Source: Lumnitzera littorea (Eukaryota; Streptophyta; Magnoliopsida; Myrtales; Combretaceae). From it: a stretch of 64,000 nucleotides of DNA. The translations under genes and the position numbers were made by a program. Shown here piece after piece: positions 44,336 through 57,079 of the stretch. The notes beneath the pieces were generated by a model. It saw nothing but the letters and a program-made list of their open reading frames with translations, ran no database searches and was not told the DNA's origin. Position 1 is the first letter of the stretch; each line of letters begins with the position of its first letter. The stretch is from contig JAMXBB010000003.1 in assembly GCA_024138015.1 (NCBI GenBank), positions 35,763,832 through 35,827,831 of the forward strand. The letters run 5' to 3'.

Positions 44336-45230
44336 TTCCTTCTCTACCTTCTTGGTTTTATCCTTAGCTCGATTAGACTCTCCTTTTTTTACTTCCTTCT
44401 TAACTCTTCTCATCTCTTCATATTTGTCATGCTCTTAGCTTTGAGGTTGAGGTTGAGGTTAGGTTAGAGCTTCTTTTAGCTCACTCCTTCGAAGTTGTCT
44501 TCATCTTTGAGAGCTAGGTTCATGCTGTCATCCAATAAATTGAAAGGTTAGAGCTTGATGACATGGGTTATGTCATCTCTTAGTTCGATCAGGAATCTAG
44601 CAATAGGTTGCTCTTATGGCTCTTGTACCTTGCAGTAGGTCATTAAAGCCTCAAACTCTTGTAGGTACTCCTTGACACTCTTTCGTCCTTATCTTAAGTG
44701 TTGAAATGTATGGAGCATCTCTTACTTATAGTAGCTCAACATAAAGCGTTGGTTCATCAATCTCTTCATTTAACTCTTAGATCGAATGGGCTCTTCTCCT
44801 TCAATTTCTCTCTTTGCTATTAACTTATCCTACTACAAACTGGCATAGCTAACATATGACAATGAGGCTAACTTTAGTTCAATTGTCACTTTCACAACAC
44901 TCAAAGATCTTCTCAACTCAAGGAAACCAATTTAGGTACTCCTTGGGTTGGTTGATGCCACTGTAGTTTGGAAGCTTAGGCTTTATATTATCTAATCCTT
45001 AGTTGGCTATTAAGGCTCTCTGGTCTTCTGCACTTTGGTTCACCTCAAAGTCATCACTACCATTATATCCAAGCTCATCATGCTTTGTCCTCATCTCATA
45101 GCGATCTTTTCCAAGTTCATTGTGGTTTCTTTGGAGTTGATTATGGTCTCTTCTAAGCTCATTTGAGTCTATATTACTTTGTTCATCGAGCTTTCTTCTT
45201 CTTTTACCTTGGTTAATACGTTATATAACT
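44336..45230 (-). pseudogene. Gypsy-O gag, right of gypsy-2
   Basis: The minus strand gives an N-terminal charged stretch with many Met and Glu residues (about 45060-45220), then the retrotransposon gag core: RSLSVVKVTIELKLASLSYV (about 44840-44900), EMLHTFQHLR, SVKEYLQEFEALMTYCKVQE near 44620-44680, then IARFLIELRDDITHVIKL. A basic segment (KAKSMTNMKR, EELRRK) runs to 44336, where gypsy-2 interrupts it. The zinc knuckle continues at 32560. Several stops are present. The start could not be fixed and no primer-binding site or LTR was recognised to its right. Confidence 0.75.
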
Positions 45231-46799
45231 GATGTTGGAAAAGAAATAGTGTATTTTTGGAACTTAAGAGAATATTTTAAAACTAAATTGAAAGCAATTC
45301 GATTGTCAATTATTTTTCACAATTCCATAATGAGATAAACATGTTGTATCTTTTACTAAAATTCTAAAAATAAGAATAAACAATTTGATTCATGGACTAG
45401 TTTTTCATGACAATTTGAATTATAAATAATTATAATGCAAAAGGGAAAAAAGAGTTTATAATTATTTAAGATGAGAAATCAAATAGATGTATAACTAAAA
45501 ACATTTTAAATAGAGATATTTCTTTTCCATCATGTAGAAATATTGTTTTCTCTAATTAAATTATAAAAATGAAAAATCATTTGTTACATAATAAATGTTT
45601 ATTTTGTAAATGATGGTTAAATTACCTTGAAAGTTTGATTGAAGATCAATTTGACAAAAAAATGAATTTAATGAAAGAAATTAGAAACTCTATAGCTCTC
45701 AAGCCTTCAAATAGGATATGCAGTACACACCTAAATTCCTCATCAACTTATAGAAAAGTATATTAAGAAATAAATCAAATAGTAATAGGTATTTCAATGA
45801 TTATGAAAAATTATAAAAGACCAAGTATCAAGGAAACTTAACATAATCATATTAAAACAAAAGTATTTATTAAGTTCCATGGTAACGATGTTTTGGTAAG
45901 GTAGTGAGAAGGAAAAGGATAAGTTAACTAAAAATAAATAAAAAGAGATAGGATGTTAAAAGGATAAAATAAAAAGGGATATAAGTTATTTCATAGTAGA
46001 AAGAAAAAACCTATAGAGTCATGGTTATAATAGGAAATTGCCTTTTTGGTGAAGATTTTTATGTTAGTATATTCCCTTTCCCCATGTTTGGAACTTGGAA
46101 GTGCATATAGAAAGTGGAATTGCAATCTATGAAATTAGTGATTCTAACTTCAAGTAAGAATTTGACTCTACTCTTAGGAAGGTAGAATAGAGAATCCATT
46201 CCCTAATCATTAATTATTATTAATCAAAGTTACTTATTTAACCTTTAAATTAATTATTATATTCAATAATTAAAAGTATTTTTGGTAGTAATTATATATA
46301 CACATTTATTCCATTTTAGTCAATGGATATTTCTAAATATGAGAAAGAATTTATCATTTTGATTCTTATTATGTTCTGTTTCATTTCATTTCAATCCATT
46401 TTATTCAATTTTATTTAAGATGATTCCTATGTATCAAATGTAGCATTATAGGCTATTTGTAAAATTGAAAATGAAACAACTAATATTTTAAGGGTAATAT
46501 GGGTTATTTGGAAAAAGACACTAAAGGTCCTCTTACACTTTAATATTATATATATATAGATAAAAAAAATATGGGTACAATTAAGATGAATTTTATTTCT
46601 TAAAGTATGTTATTATGTAAACAGATTGAACCTTTTCTTTTTTCTTTTTTAAGTTGACAAGATTGCTTATGTTTCTAAAATGAATGTTTCTTGAACTAAA
46701 ATCCTAAATAATCAAAAGATTTATCATGATTACTTTTCAAAACCTAAGTTTATGTAATATGAATAAATTTTCATAGATCTTACTTAAGGACATTAGCAA
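45231..46799. other. AT-rich gap without recognised genes
   Basis: About 1.57 kb. It may include the leader and 5' LTR of gypsy-O, but no LTR partner is in the window. Long A- and T-rich runs and a short (AT)n run near 46545-46558 are the only structure I see. The stretch 46065-46450 has weak, imperfect inverted ends. Confidence 0.5.
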
Positions 46800-46804
46800 G
46801 GTAG

Positions 46805-49800
46805 TGTCATGCCCCGAAGCGGCAGAGTCGTAACAGTTCCGCCGTGTAAACCATCCTAAGATAGAAGTTGGCCTTACAACCGCTATCTTAAACCTGATCT
46901 ACACAAGACATTTACGACTAACCAGCTTTGAAGTAAACGGTTTGTAATTTAAATAAATAATTTACCTAAAAAAGTGAGGAAATATATATATTCACTATAA
47001 TTCAATTATTACAATTAAAGTTTATAATATTTCTCCATAATATATTTCCTAGTTATTACATTATTCAAAAATGAAAAGTTATAAAGTAAAAGCTTAGACC
47101 TTAAAAATATATGTTTGTTTTTCAAATATTTTTTCTCACTCCCCAAGATCCAGTAGTTACTAGTTTCGGAGTAGTTATATGCCGCTTCTTAGCCAGCACT
47201 TACACGATGTCTATAGGAATGTGAGTAACCACAGCTCAGTAAGTTAAGATGGAGGACTTAAAACTATACCATAAACACAACAAGGTTATCAATCAACTTA
47301 TTAAGTGCAATGCATGTGCAAGCAAATGCCATCGCATGACGTTGTTTAGCTCGTCATAAGATTAGAGAAATTACGTTCGCTTTAATCCCAGTTAAGGAGT
47401 TGCCGTTAATGCAATAGTTTACGACCAAACCCAAGCTTGTGTAATGGAGACCTTACTCCTCCCACGACTACCTTCGAACCATTGACTTTACCCTTGCCGC
47501 GACCTTTTCACCTGTCACTTAATTTGACTAAGGATGAAGAAGGGACCCTTTGCAATCCTGCGCTATCTCTTTCGAAGGAGTTGGTATTTGGCTAGAGAAT
47601 CCTAGGTTTCCCTTAATAGTTTGCCATGTATGTCTAATTATGATTACTGGTCGTATATTTGATTAAGTTCAGTTTAGGGTGATCAATCATTTCATACAAA
47701 TTATACAATACAAGTTAGAACAACAAATAGAATCATAGCATCACCCATAATCAAGCACATGCACACAACCAACTATCTAACAAGCACAACCAAGCATAAT
47801 CTCAAGCCTCCAAAATACAGCATTGTATTAATCTTAACTTACCTTGACTCCTCGTTCACTCACTCGAGGTTTGACTTGCTCAGGCTATCACTGATCATCC
47901 CTATAATATAAACGTAGTTTCAGTTTTTCATATAACTATTATAGGTTCGGTTTATCCTATAATGCTTATGGTTATGTTTTATTTAGGGTTTAATATACCT
48001 AATTATCTAGGTCTTAAGTCTTTTACAATTATTATAAGTTTGGGGTTAGGCTCGGGTTCGGTTTCCGCATTGATTTCTAAATTAGATTTTAATTCGATTT
48101 TTAAGTACTGTTTTATACCCAAACTCTAGAAACTTGTTTTAACTCATGATGTGAAATTAATCACTTTACTTTTAGATATCCTAAATACCATAATTACCCC
48201 TATCAATATTTTATTATATCCAGTACACTTAAATCCTTAATAGTGTACCAAATTTGCTCCTAGTGTAAGAAATTTTTACATTTTTCATCTAATTACATAA
48301 ATTCAAGTTTCTTATCAGATTTATTGTACATTTTTATTATTATCATAATATCAATTTTTATTATAATATTTTCTTTTTATTATAATAATTGTATATTATG
48401 TACTATTACTTATTATATACATAATACACATCTAATATTTCTATTACTCTAATTACCATCTCCTAACATCAATTATCATTTCAAAATGTCTAAATTCATC
48501 CTAAATCAAATTTTACACCTAATTACCCTAATTTACAAAATTAACTTAAAATTTACTATTTTTCCCTATTACTTATTTACTACATAATTAACCTAATAAT
48601 TACATCTAACACCCTAAATACTATAAGTATCATACTTCATCAGATTTTAACATCCTAAAACATATAATTATTCACTAAATCAGTAATTAACCATTTAATT
48701 ACTTAATTAACCTTAAATTATCCATTTTATGCCTCATTTTAAGGCCTAAAAATTATCTAAAATTTTCAAAAATTAATTTTTGAAAACAGGCTTCATAGCA
48801 CTGTTTTATATCATCTGAATAGTCTACACAAAAATTTTGGGTTCAAAACTACACTCCTAAGGTCATTTATTTTTAAACCAAAATATGCTCGGTTTTGTAC
48901 GATTTCTTAAGGATCATATATTATGGGACATATTTTCATCAAAATAATATTTTTCCTAAGAATTACATACAAAATATTCTAGAATAACAAAATTCATAAT
49001 TTTCTAAGAATATTTATTTATTTTTTTACAAAATTACACAAAATCGGGTTGGAAATTGGATTCACTGGTTTGGGTAGCTCTGGTCACCACCAGCTATTGT
49101 GGCCTTGTCGACCGATCTGGGCGCTGCCATTACCATGTGGTGGTGGTGGCCGTCCACTCCCAGGTGCTCATCTGGTGTGAGTTCCTTTTTAAAGCCCTAA
49201 TTGCATAGTTTTTCCTATTTTTTTTTCTAACCTTAATTTTTTCTCTCAATTTTGCCTCTCTCTATTTTTCTCATTCTCCAAATTGCCCAAATGAGCTCTG
49301 TGATTTTTTTCCCTATTTATAGAGCTTTGTAATAATTATTGTACATTAATGAGATAAGACAATTACCTTATCTCTTCTTTTTTCTACTTTCTATTTGTTG
49401 CATTTTAATTGGTTGATTTTTTTCCTTCAATATCTAATTGTCACGCCCCACTTCTAGACTTTTCCTCATTTTTCTATATTTTTCTTGATTTTTCCTTAAT
49501 TAATTATGAATATTCTTTAATTATTTATTATTATTTTAGCACATTTTATGTATTTTAAGTAATTACACGTATTTCTACATACATGTAAATTCATATATAG
49601 TACAAATAAATATTTCAAAATATTATTTAGATTATTTTATGATTTTTAATATACATATAATTTATCTCTAGCGATCCGTTAATTATCGGAATGTATTTTA
49701 CGCATTTTTGATAAATAACGAGTTATAGTCTTTTATTTTATTGCTTATTTTCTTAAATTCAAACTTACAAGATCATTTTACTAATATTTCTAATTTTACT

Positions 49801-49867
49801 TATAATTTAGGTTCGATTGGATTTTTCAGTCGATTGAAACCTTGAATGAATAGTTGTGGGGCTTACA
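46805..49867 (-). repeat. Solo LTR, copy 2 of the 3-kb family
   Basis: In plus-strand reading it starts TGTCATGCCCCGAAGCGG and ends GGGGCTTACA (3063 bp), flanked by a perfect GGTAG duplication (46800-46804, 49868-49872). A TATA-like CTATAAATAG on the minus strand (49313-49322) sets the orientation. The 58-nt exon-like segment is at 47843-47900. The GC-rich reading frame of copy 1 is frameshifted here, and its GGTGAGT is changed to AGTGAAT. Confidence 0.9.
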
Positions 49868-49872
49868 GGTAG

Positions 49873-51465
49873 CAACCAACAATGCCTTAATGAATTCATA
49901 TCAATTAATGATAAAAGCGAAAGTGTAAGTGAGGGAGTAAGAATTGAAGGATAATAGGAAAATTGGTATAATGATCAATAATTTAGATGATGAGAGAAAC
50001 CAAAGATAAAAGGATAGAAAGAAAACCACCTTTTATGTGTTATCATATATATAATGGAGAGTAAACTTGAAGAACATGCATTGATGAAGGAGAAAGTGGG
50101 GGTGGAAATAGAAGGTGGGAGTAAAAAAGTTAGACATGAATACCTGACTTTAGTTGGCTAGAAATTATTTTACAATAATGTAAATTTTAGATAAGTTGTT
50201 CTTTGATATTTATATGGTGGTTGATCACCTGCAAAAGAGAGTAAGGTAGGTAAGAGGGGAGTAGGATGTTATTTGGCATAATCACTCAAATACCTAAGTC
50301 AGATAGGTGGTTGAGGAGGAAAAGAAAGGAAATAGTTTGAGAATAGATGCAGGCAAAGGAGAGAGAATCTAAGAGCTTTAGTTGATGACCTCATCCCATA
50401 ATTATAGATGACGAGGTTGAAATGCTCTTAAGTGACAATTGAACCATTTAGGTCATGTCCTAATTTTATGAGAGTTGGTGGTTACTGGATGCAATAACTG
50501 TCAAACTATTTGTACATTTTCCTTATTTGAACATTGAAATATATGGGCAAGATTTGACCATCCTGGGTATAGGGCCTAGGTCTTAAAGGTCCTTGCTCTG
50601 ATTTGTTTTGAGCCCTTATAAAGACTTAGGCATGTGACTTGATGAGGTTGATTGAGATTGAGGAGTTTAGCTAAGGCTTTATCAAGGAGGCCTAACCAAT
50701 AGTAGAGTTTAGATTAAACAAGGAGGTCAGATCAAGAGGAAACAGCTTAACCTATATCTGTCTTATAAAGGTTGACCTGCCTTCCCTGCCTAAAATAGCC
50801 TACCAATAAGATCATTTTCTATCTAAATAGAAATAAATTAATAAATAAGGTCCTTTTATGAAAATGTAAACATAGAAAATCAATTTAATATTATAGAATA
50901 GATATAGATTTTATTAGGGATTCATGCGGTTCGCTTTGGTATGATTCATCCCCCTTATTAAATCAAATCTAATATAATCGTTTGTTTTTTTTTTTAAATT
51001 AAATCTTACCATATGGTTTGGTTCGTAAATTTATTGAGCCTAAAAAATACCAGTTCAATCCATGGTTCGAAGTGTTTACATTAATTCTCACAATGTTTAT
51101 ATCTTCTCTAACATAGTTACTAATGTATTAAATAAAAAAATAGAAGCCTACTATTCTAATCCTATACATTGCTAGTTCATAATATACTTAGCTTAAATGC
51201 ATCCAATTGTAAGAAAGAATGGCCTTCAATACTTCTATATCAACAAGCTTTCATGGTTAGAGACTCAAAGTAGCCATGTCTTTCTTTTATAATAAGGTCA
51301 TTTTATTAGGAACCTTGGATTTATGGCAAAATAAGAAACAATTGAGAATAAATATTTGATTTAAAAAGGACAACAAATTTGAGCTGTTGTTGTCATCACA
51401 TATAATATAATGTAAGGCCAACCAACTTAACATGTATAACTTAGATAGTTTCTTGATGCTATTGT
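49873..51465. other. Gap between solo LTR copy 2 and the hAT element
   Basis: About 1.6 kb of AT-rich sequence with no open reading frame of note and no recognised repeat partner. It could be old intergenic or element sequence. Confidence 0.5.
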
Positions 51466-52069
51466 TAGGGATGCCATTGAGGCAGGTTCATAACAGGTTT
51501 TTGAAAACCTAAACTCGTCTTGTTACCTTGTAGGGCATCTCAAAATCTTATAGGGTTTTTATCCTATTCTTAGAACCTACTCTTATATGGTTTGGAAAAA
51601 CTCGCTTAAAGCCCAATTTGTCTCGTATACATAAAAAAATATAAAGCATAACACTCTTGAACAAATTGAGTCAAAATCAAGCTCCATCAAATTTTTCATA
51701 CAACACATCACATTACAATTCAATTTTCAAATAACCATGGTTACAAATCCTTGTTACAAATCTGAAATAAAACAACATCCGAATGAATATTCATCAAATT
51801 TCTAAGTTAAATAGAGTTCAACAATCTGTCATCTTATCCATAACAATAAACATCTACATAAACATTCTTCTATTGCTAGATAAAATTAAGAAAGGCGTAC
51901 AACCTACAATCTTCCATCATCTCCATCAACTCATGAAATCATCCTCTTCCTTAATCACCTCCATACCTACAAAAAGAGAAAAAATATTCACAAAATACAT
52001 GAAAAAAGTAAACAATAGAAACTATTTTTTGAAAAAAAAAATCAATTTTATATAATCAAAATTCTTACC
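51466..52069 (-). other. hAT 3' region with possible last intron and exon
   Basis: After the C-terminal exon a GTAAGAATT donor-like site (about 52064-52072) is followed by AT-rich sequence. A TTTTTGTAG-type acceptor near 51968 follows, then a short exon-like stretch (EVIKEEDDFMS). The 90-codon plus-strand ORF at 51783-52055 is antisense to this and not considered real. Confidence 0.45.
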
Positions 52070-52206
52070 ACTTATTTCATGTGATAACCAACTTTGGAAC
52101 ACATTAATGCCTCTACTGTATCTGGATTTAGTCAACTTCCATATGAGCTAATTACCTTCCTACTGGTGCTAAATGCAAATTTAGAAGTAACTATAGACAT
52201 TGAAAC
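52070..52206 (-). pseudogene. hAT transposase, C-terminal dimerisation part
   Basis: The minus strand reads VSMSIVTSKFAFSTSRKVIS, then SYGS, a stop, LNPDTVEALMCSKVGYH. This is the conserved hAT C-terminal block (pattern (S/A)xxAFSxxxRVIxxxRxxLxPxTVEALxC), which mediates dimerisation of the transposase. The first residues continue directly from the piece ending at 59988 once the inserted LTR element is removed. One stop lies in the middle. Confidence 0.88.
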
Positions 52207-53927
52207 TGTAGCGACCCTAGGAGGGACCTAGTAGTATTGCCTAGAATTTCCATATCAAGTATGTACTCATGATAAGAAAATCGCCTTGCAAGTCAGAGAT
52301 TGCAAAACTCTAAATAGTTATTCGCTAAGGTCTTCAATTTTTAGTTCATTGACTCATTATATAATATAAATAATTATGGATATCCATTTTTCCACAATTC
52401 CTCAAAACCGCAGAGAATTGGTATCCTTTACCAAAATAGTGAAATAAGATAGACAATTCCAAAAAAAATTCTAAACTTACTAAAGATACTAAACTTAATT
52501 GAAATATTAGTCGTTTTTTGAAGCATTTTGAAGTAACTACATAAGCTTTTCACCATATTGTTTCAATGGTAGCACTCTGTACTCAATTCCTATCCCTGTC
52601 CCAACTATCGATCAATCTGCAAGGAAAAGAACTGTTGGGGTGTAAGCTTACGCTTAGTGAGATAAATACCCTCATCAATACCGCATGGCAAAATTTATTA
52701 GATGCACAATCATATGAATGCATGAACAATCAGTATGCTAAACAATACATGCAGTAGCCTAGGAACTGCATATGACTTAGAATTATGCCCCCTGTAGTTA
52801 GGGTTTAAAGATAATCAACCGATTTAAACCAAAATCTGGGTTCTAGACCTTGGGTTTTAATTCATTAGCACTATTTTGCTTAAGTCAAAACAAAACTATG
52901 TATATATACTTTCACTACCGAATAATAAATTATATTTTCAAAATCCCAAGTTTAGCGGTGTGGTGGCCTCCGCAATCCACAAACACATGCCCTAAGAAAA
53001 AGCCACAAGACTCGGCCCCTCGCCGACTGTTGGTGTCTCCTAGCACCTAGTAAGCCCAACAGCTTAGGATAGAGACTCAATATATATGATGACATAGTTA
53101 GTGCCTAATCTTATAGGAGATACGTCCTCCTGTGAATCCCTTCTCATCTTCTACGTGAAGTGGTAGTCGATGTTATTCGTATGCAATATGGAGAATGCAT
53201 AATTCATTTTGATTTCTTCATTGTATAAGTGATTAACTCGATTTTCAAGGTGATTAGACAATTTCATTCCATACAATTCACATATATATATAATGCAAAC
53301 AATTCCCATTATTATATATAATTAACAAGTCATCGCATTCATCCACAAATTCATACACATGTGTTTCCCATATCCCACAAGCATCTAAATTTTTATATAT
53401 AAGTTTAGATGCATTTATTCTACAAGCAAAATCAAGTAAAGAGTCATCGGAAATTTACTCACTCAGCCATACGGATTAATCAAAATAATCTAGGATAGGT
53501 CATCTCCCAAAAGCCAGGTCCCTTGGACATCGTAAATATGATACTATAAGGATTTGAAGTAAAACCTAGAAAACTAAGCTAAAACCCTTTAACTTATACT
53601 TTTGACTTGGTTTCATAATTTTTCCCGATTTTACTTAAAAGTTCAATCGCGTATAACTTTCTCGTTTTAGATTCGATTTTTCTAATCTTATAGTCAATCT
53701 TCATCGTTTTCAAGTGTACTTTAATGTAATAAGGTTAGATTTTTGAAATGAGGTATGCAAATCTATCCATGGGTTAGAACAGTAGCGATCCTCATGTTTT
53801 AAAGTGCATTTGGGCTTCGTATGGTAAATGGGCTTTTTGGTAACTTGGGAAATTCTTTGGTCTTAGGCTTAGGACTTTACTCCAAACTTAAAATACTCCT
53901 TAAGGTCAGATTTCCAACTTTGGTTTA

Positions 53928-56900
53928 TGTTACACCCCGAAGCGGTAGAGTTGTAACAGCCCCGCCGTATAAACCACTCTAAGATAGAAGTTGGCCTCAC
54001 AACCGCTATCTTAGACCTGATCTACACAAGACGTCCACAACTAAGCCACTTTGAAGTAGACAGTTTGTAATTTAAATAAATCATTTACCTATAAAAGTGA
54101 GGAATTATATATATATGTTATCATTCAGTTATTGCCATTAAAGTTTACAATATTTCTCTATAGTATATCCCTTAGTTATTACATCATTCGGAAATGAAAA
54201 ATAATTCTAAAATAAAAACTTAGACCTTAAACTTTTGTGTTTATTCTTCAATATTTTTCCTCACTCCCCAGGATCCAATAGTTGCTAGCTTCAGAGTAGT
54301 TGTTTGCCACTTCTTAGCCTACACCTGTATGACATTTATAGGGAAATGAGCAACCACAGCTCAGTAAGTAGGGACGGAGGACTTAAAACTATACTATATA
54401 CATAACAAAGTTTTCAATCACTTATTAGATGCAATGCATGTGCAAGCAAATGCCATCGCACGACGTTGTCCAGCCCATCGTGAGATTAGAGAAATTGCGT
54501 CCTCTATAATCCGGGTTGAGGAGTTGCCGTTAATGCAATAGCTCACGACCAAACCCAGGCTTGTGTAATGGAGACCTTGCTCTTCCCGCGACTACCTTCG
54601 AACCACTGTCTTCACCTTCGCCGCGACCTCCTCTCCTGTCACTTAGTTCGACTGAGGATAAAGAAGGGACCATTTTGCAATCCTGCGTTATCCCTTCTGA
54701 AGGAGTCGGTATTTGGCCAGAGAGTCCTACGTTCCCCTAACGGGTTGCTATGCATGTCCGATTATGATTACTGGTCGGATATTTAATTAAGTCCAGTTTA
54801 GGGTGATCAATCCTTTCATACAATTCATACCATATGTGCCAGAGCAACAAACAGAATCATAGCATCACCCATAATCAAGCACATGCATATATTCAACTAT
54901 CTAACAAGCACAACCAAGCATAATCTTAAGCCTCCAAAATATAGCATCGTATCAATCCCAACTTACCTCGACTCCTCACTCACTCACTCGAGGTTCGATT
55001 TGCTCAGGCCATCACCGATCATCCCTATAACACAAACGTGGTTTCAGCTTTTCATATAACTATTATAAGTTTGTTTTATCTTATAACGCTTATTGTTATG
55101 TGTTGTTTAGGGTTTAATATACCTAATTATCTAAGTCTTAAGTCTTTTATAATTATTCTAGGTTTAGGTTTAGGTTTGGATTCCGCATCGATTTCTAAAT
55201 TAGATTCTAGTTCGATTTCTAGGTACTGTTTTGTACCTGGATCTTAGAAATTTATTTCAACTCATAATGTGAAACTAATCACATTATTTCCAGATATCCT
55301 AAATACGATCACTACCCCTAATCAGCATTTTATTCCATCCGGTACACTTAAATCCGTATTAGTGTACCGAATTTATTCATGTTGTGAGAAATTTTTACAT
55401 TTTTCATATAATTACCTAAAATTAAATTTTGTTTCAGATTTGTTATGTTATGATTTTCATTATTTTATTATCTAATTAAACCTAATTTTTCCATATTTAT
55501 TAATTTTCAATTCTACATATTCCTAATTTTCTACATATTCCTAATTTTCTACATTTACCACATAACACCTTCATTACTTACACTTAACACTCCATAGACT
55601 AGGATTAGGTTTCTACATCAGACATTAACATCCCTAAACATCTAATTACTATCTAAATTAGTAATTAATATCTTAATCACCTAATTAACTCCAAATTACC
55701 TAATTTTTCCATATTTATTAATTTTCAATTCTACATATTCCTAATTTTCTACATTTACCACATAACACCTTCATTACTTACACTTAACACTCCATAGACT
55801 AGGATTAGGTTTCTACATCAGACATTAACATCCCTAAACATCTAATTACTATCTAAATTAGTAATTAATATCTTAATCACCTAATTAACTCCAAATTACC
55901 CAATTTTTTCATCATTTTAGGGCTAAAAATTAACTTAAAAATTTTGAAAATTAATTTTAAAAAAATTAGCTTCATAGCACTGTTCTATATTACATGAGCA
56001 TCCTATAGAAAAAAATTGAGCTCCAAACTATACTCCTAAGGTCATTTATTTCTAAACCGAAATGTACTTGGTTTTGCATGATTTCTTAAGGACCCTATAT
56101 TACGGGACATGTTTTCATCAAAATAATATTTTTTCTACAAACTACATACAAAAATATCCCAGAATAACAAAATTCATAATTTTCTAATCTTATTTACTAT
56201 TTTTACAAAATTACACAAGAATCGGACTGGAAATCGGACTCACCGATTTGAGTGGCTCCGGCCACCGCGGGCCACCGTGGCCTTGTCGGCCAGCCTGGGC
56301 GCTGCCACCACTGTGTGGTGGTGGTGGCCGTCCACTTCCAGCTGCTCGTCTGGTGGGGGTTCCCTTTAGAGGCCCTAACTGCACAGTTTTTCTTGTTTTT
56401 TTTTTAACTCAAATTTTTCTCTCAATTTTTGCCTCTCCCTAATTTTCTTTGATTTCTAACTGTCCAAATGAGTTCCTAGATTTTTCCTGCTATTTATAGG
56501 GCTTTAGTGTAATTATTGTGCATTAAATTAGATAAGATAATTACTTTATCCCTTAAATTTTGGCTTTTGTGTTGCCTAATTCTTATTGGTTAATTTTTCT
56601 TTTTCTCATCCTGACATGCCACGACCAAGTTTACATCATTCCACACCCTTCTGATTTTTCCATAATTATTTTATAATTTTCTTTAATTATTTGCTTAGTT
56701 TTTGGCCAATTTAGGTAATTTCGCGTATTTTTATCTACATGTAAATACATGTGGGGTACATGTGAATATTCCTAATTATTATTTTGGTCATTCTAAAATT
56801 TTTAGTATACATATAATTTATCTCTAGTAATTTCTTAGTTATTAGATTACATTTTTTGCCTTTTCGGTAATTAGCAATTATTATGCTTAAAATTTGGAAA

Positions 56901-57079
56901 TTTTATAGTCTCCTATTTTATTACTTATTTTCTTAAATTCAAGTTTACGGGGTCATTTTTACTAATATTCTTCTCAATAGTTTATAATTTGGGTTTAATC
57001 GAATCTTTTAACCGATCGCCCTAAACCTTAGGTTTTAAATTCAATCCTACGGTCAATTGGCTTAGCTTTGGGGCTTACA
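53928..57079 (-). repeat. Solo LTR, copy 3 of the 3-kb family
   Basis: In plus-strand reading it starts TGTTACACCCCGAAGCGG and ends GGGGCTTACA (3152 bp), with a perfect GTTTA duplication (53923-53927, 57080-57084). The TATA-like element is on the minus strand at 56490-56499. The 58-nt exon-like segment is at 54967-55024. The GC-rich stretch (about 56240-56360) keeps the reading frame of copy 1 (TRRAAGSGRPPP) and its GGTGAGT. It is longer than the other copies mainly because of a tandem duplication at 55483-55900. Confidence 0.92.
55483..55900. repeat. Tandem duplication inside solo LTR copy 3
   Basis: A segment of 218 bp (55483-55700) is repeated at 55701-55900, nearly identically. The first unit carries an extra 18 bases, a third ATTCCTAATTTTCTACAT-type repeat. 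The near-identity suggests it is much younger than the LTR insertion. Confidence 0.9.

Noticed and set aside
46065..46450. Possible MITE
   Set aside because: The ends (CCATGTTTGGAACTTGGAA and, reversed, CTACATTTGATACATAGGAA) are only loosely inverted, and no target duplication was seen.
51783..52055. 90-codon plus-strand ORF
   Set aside because: It is antisense to the 3' part of the hAT gene, low in complexity, and has no recognisable domain.
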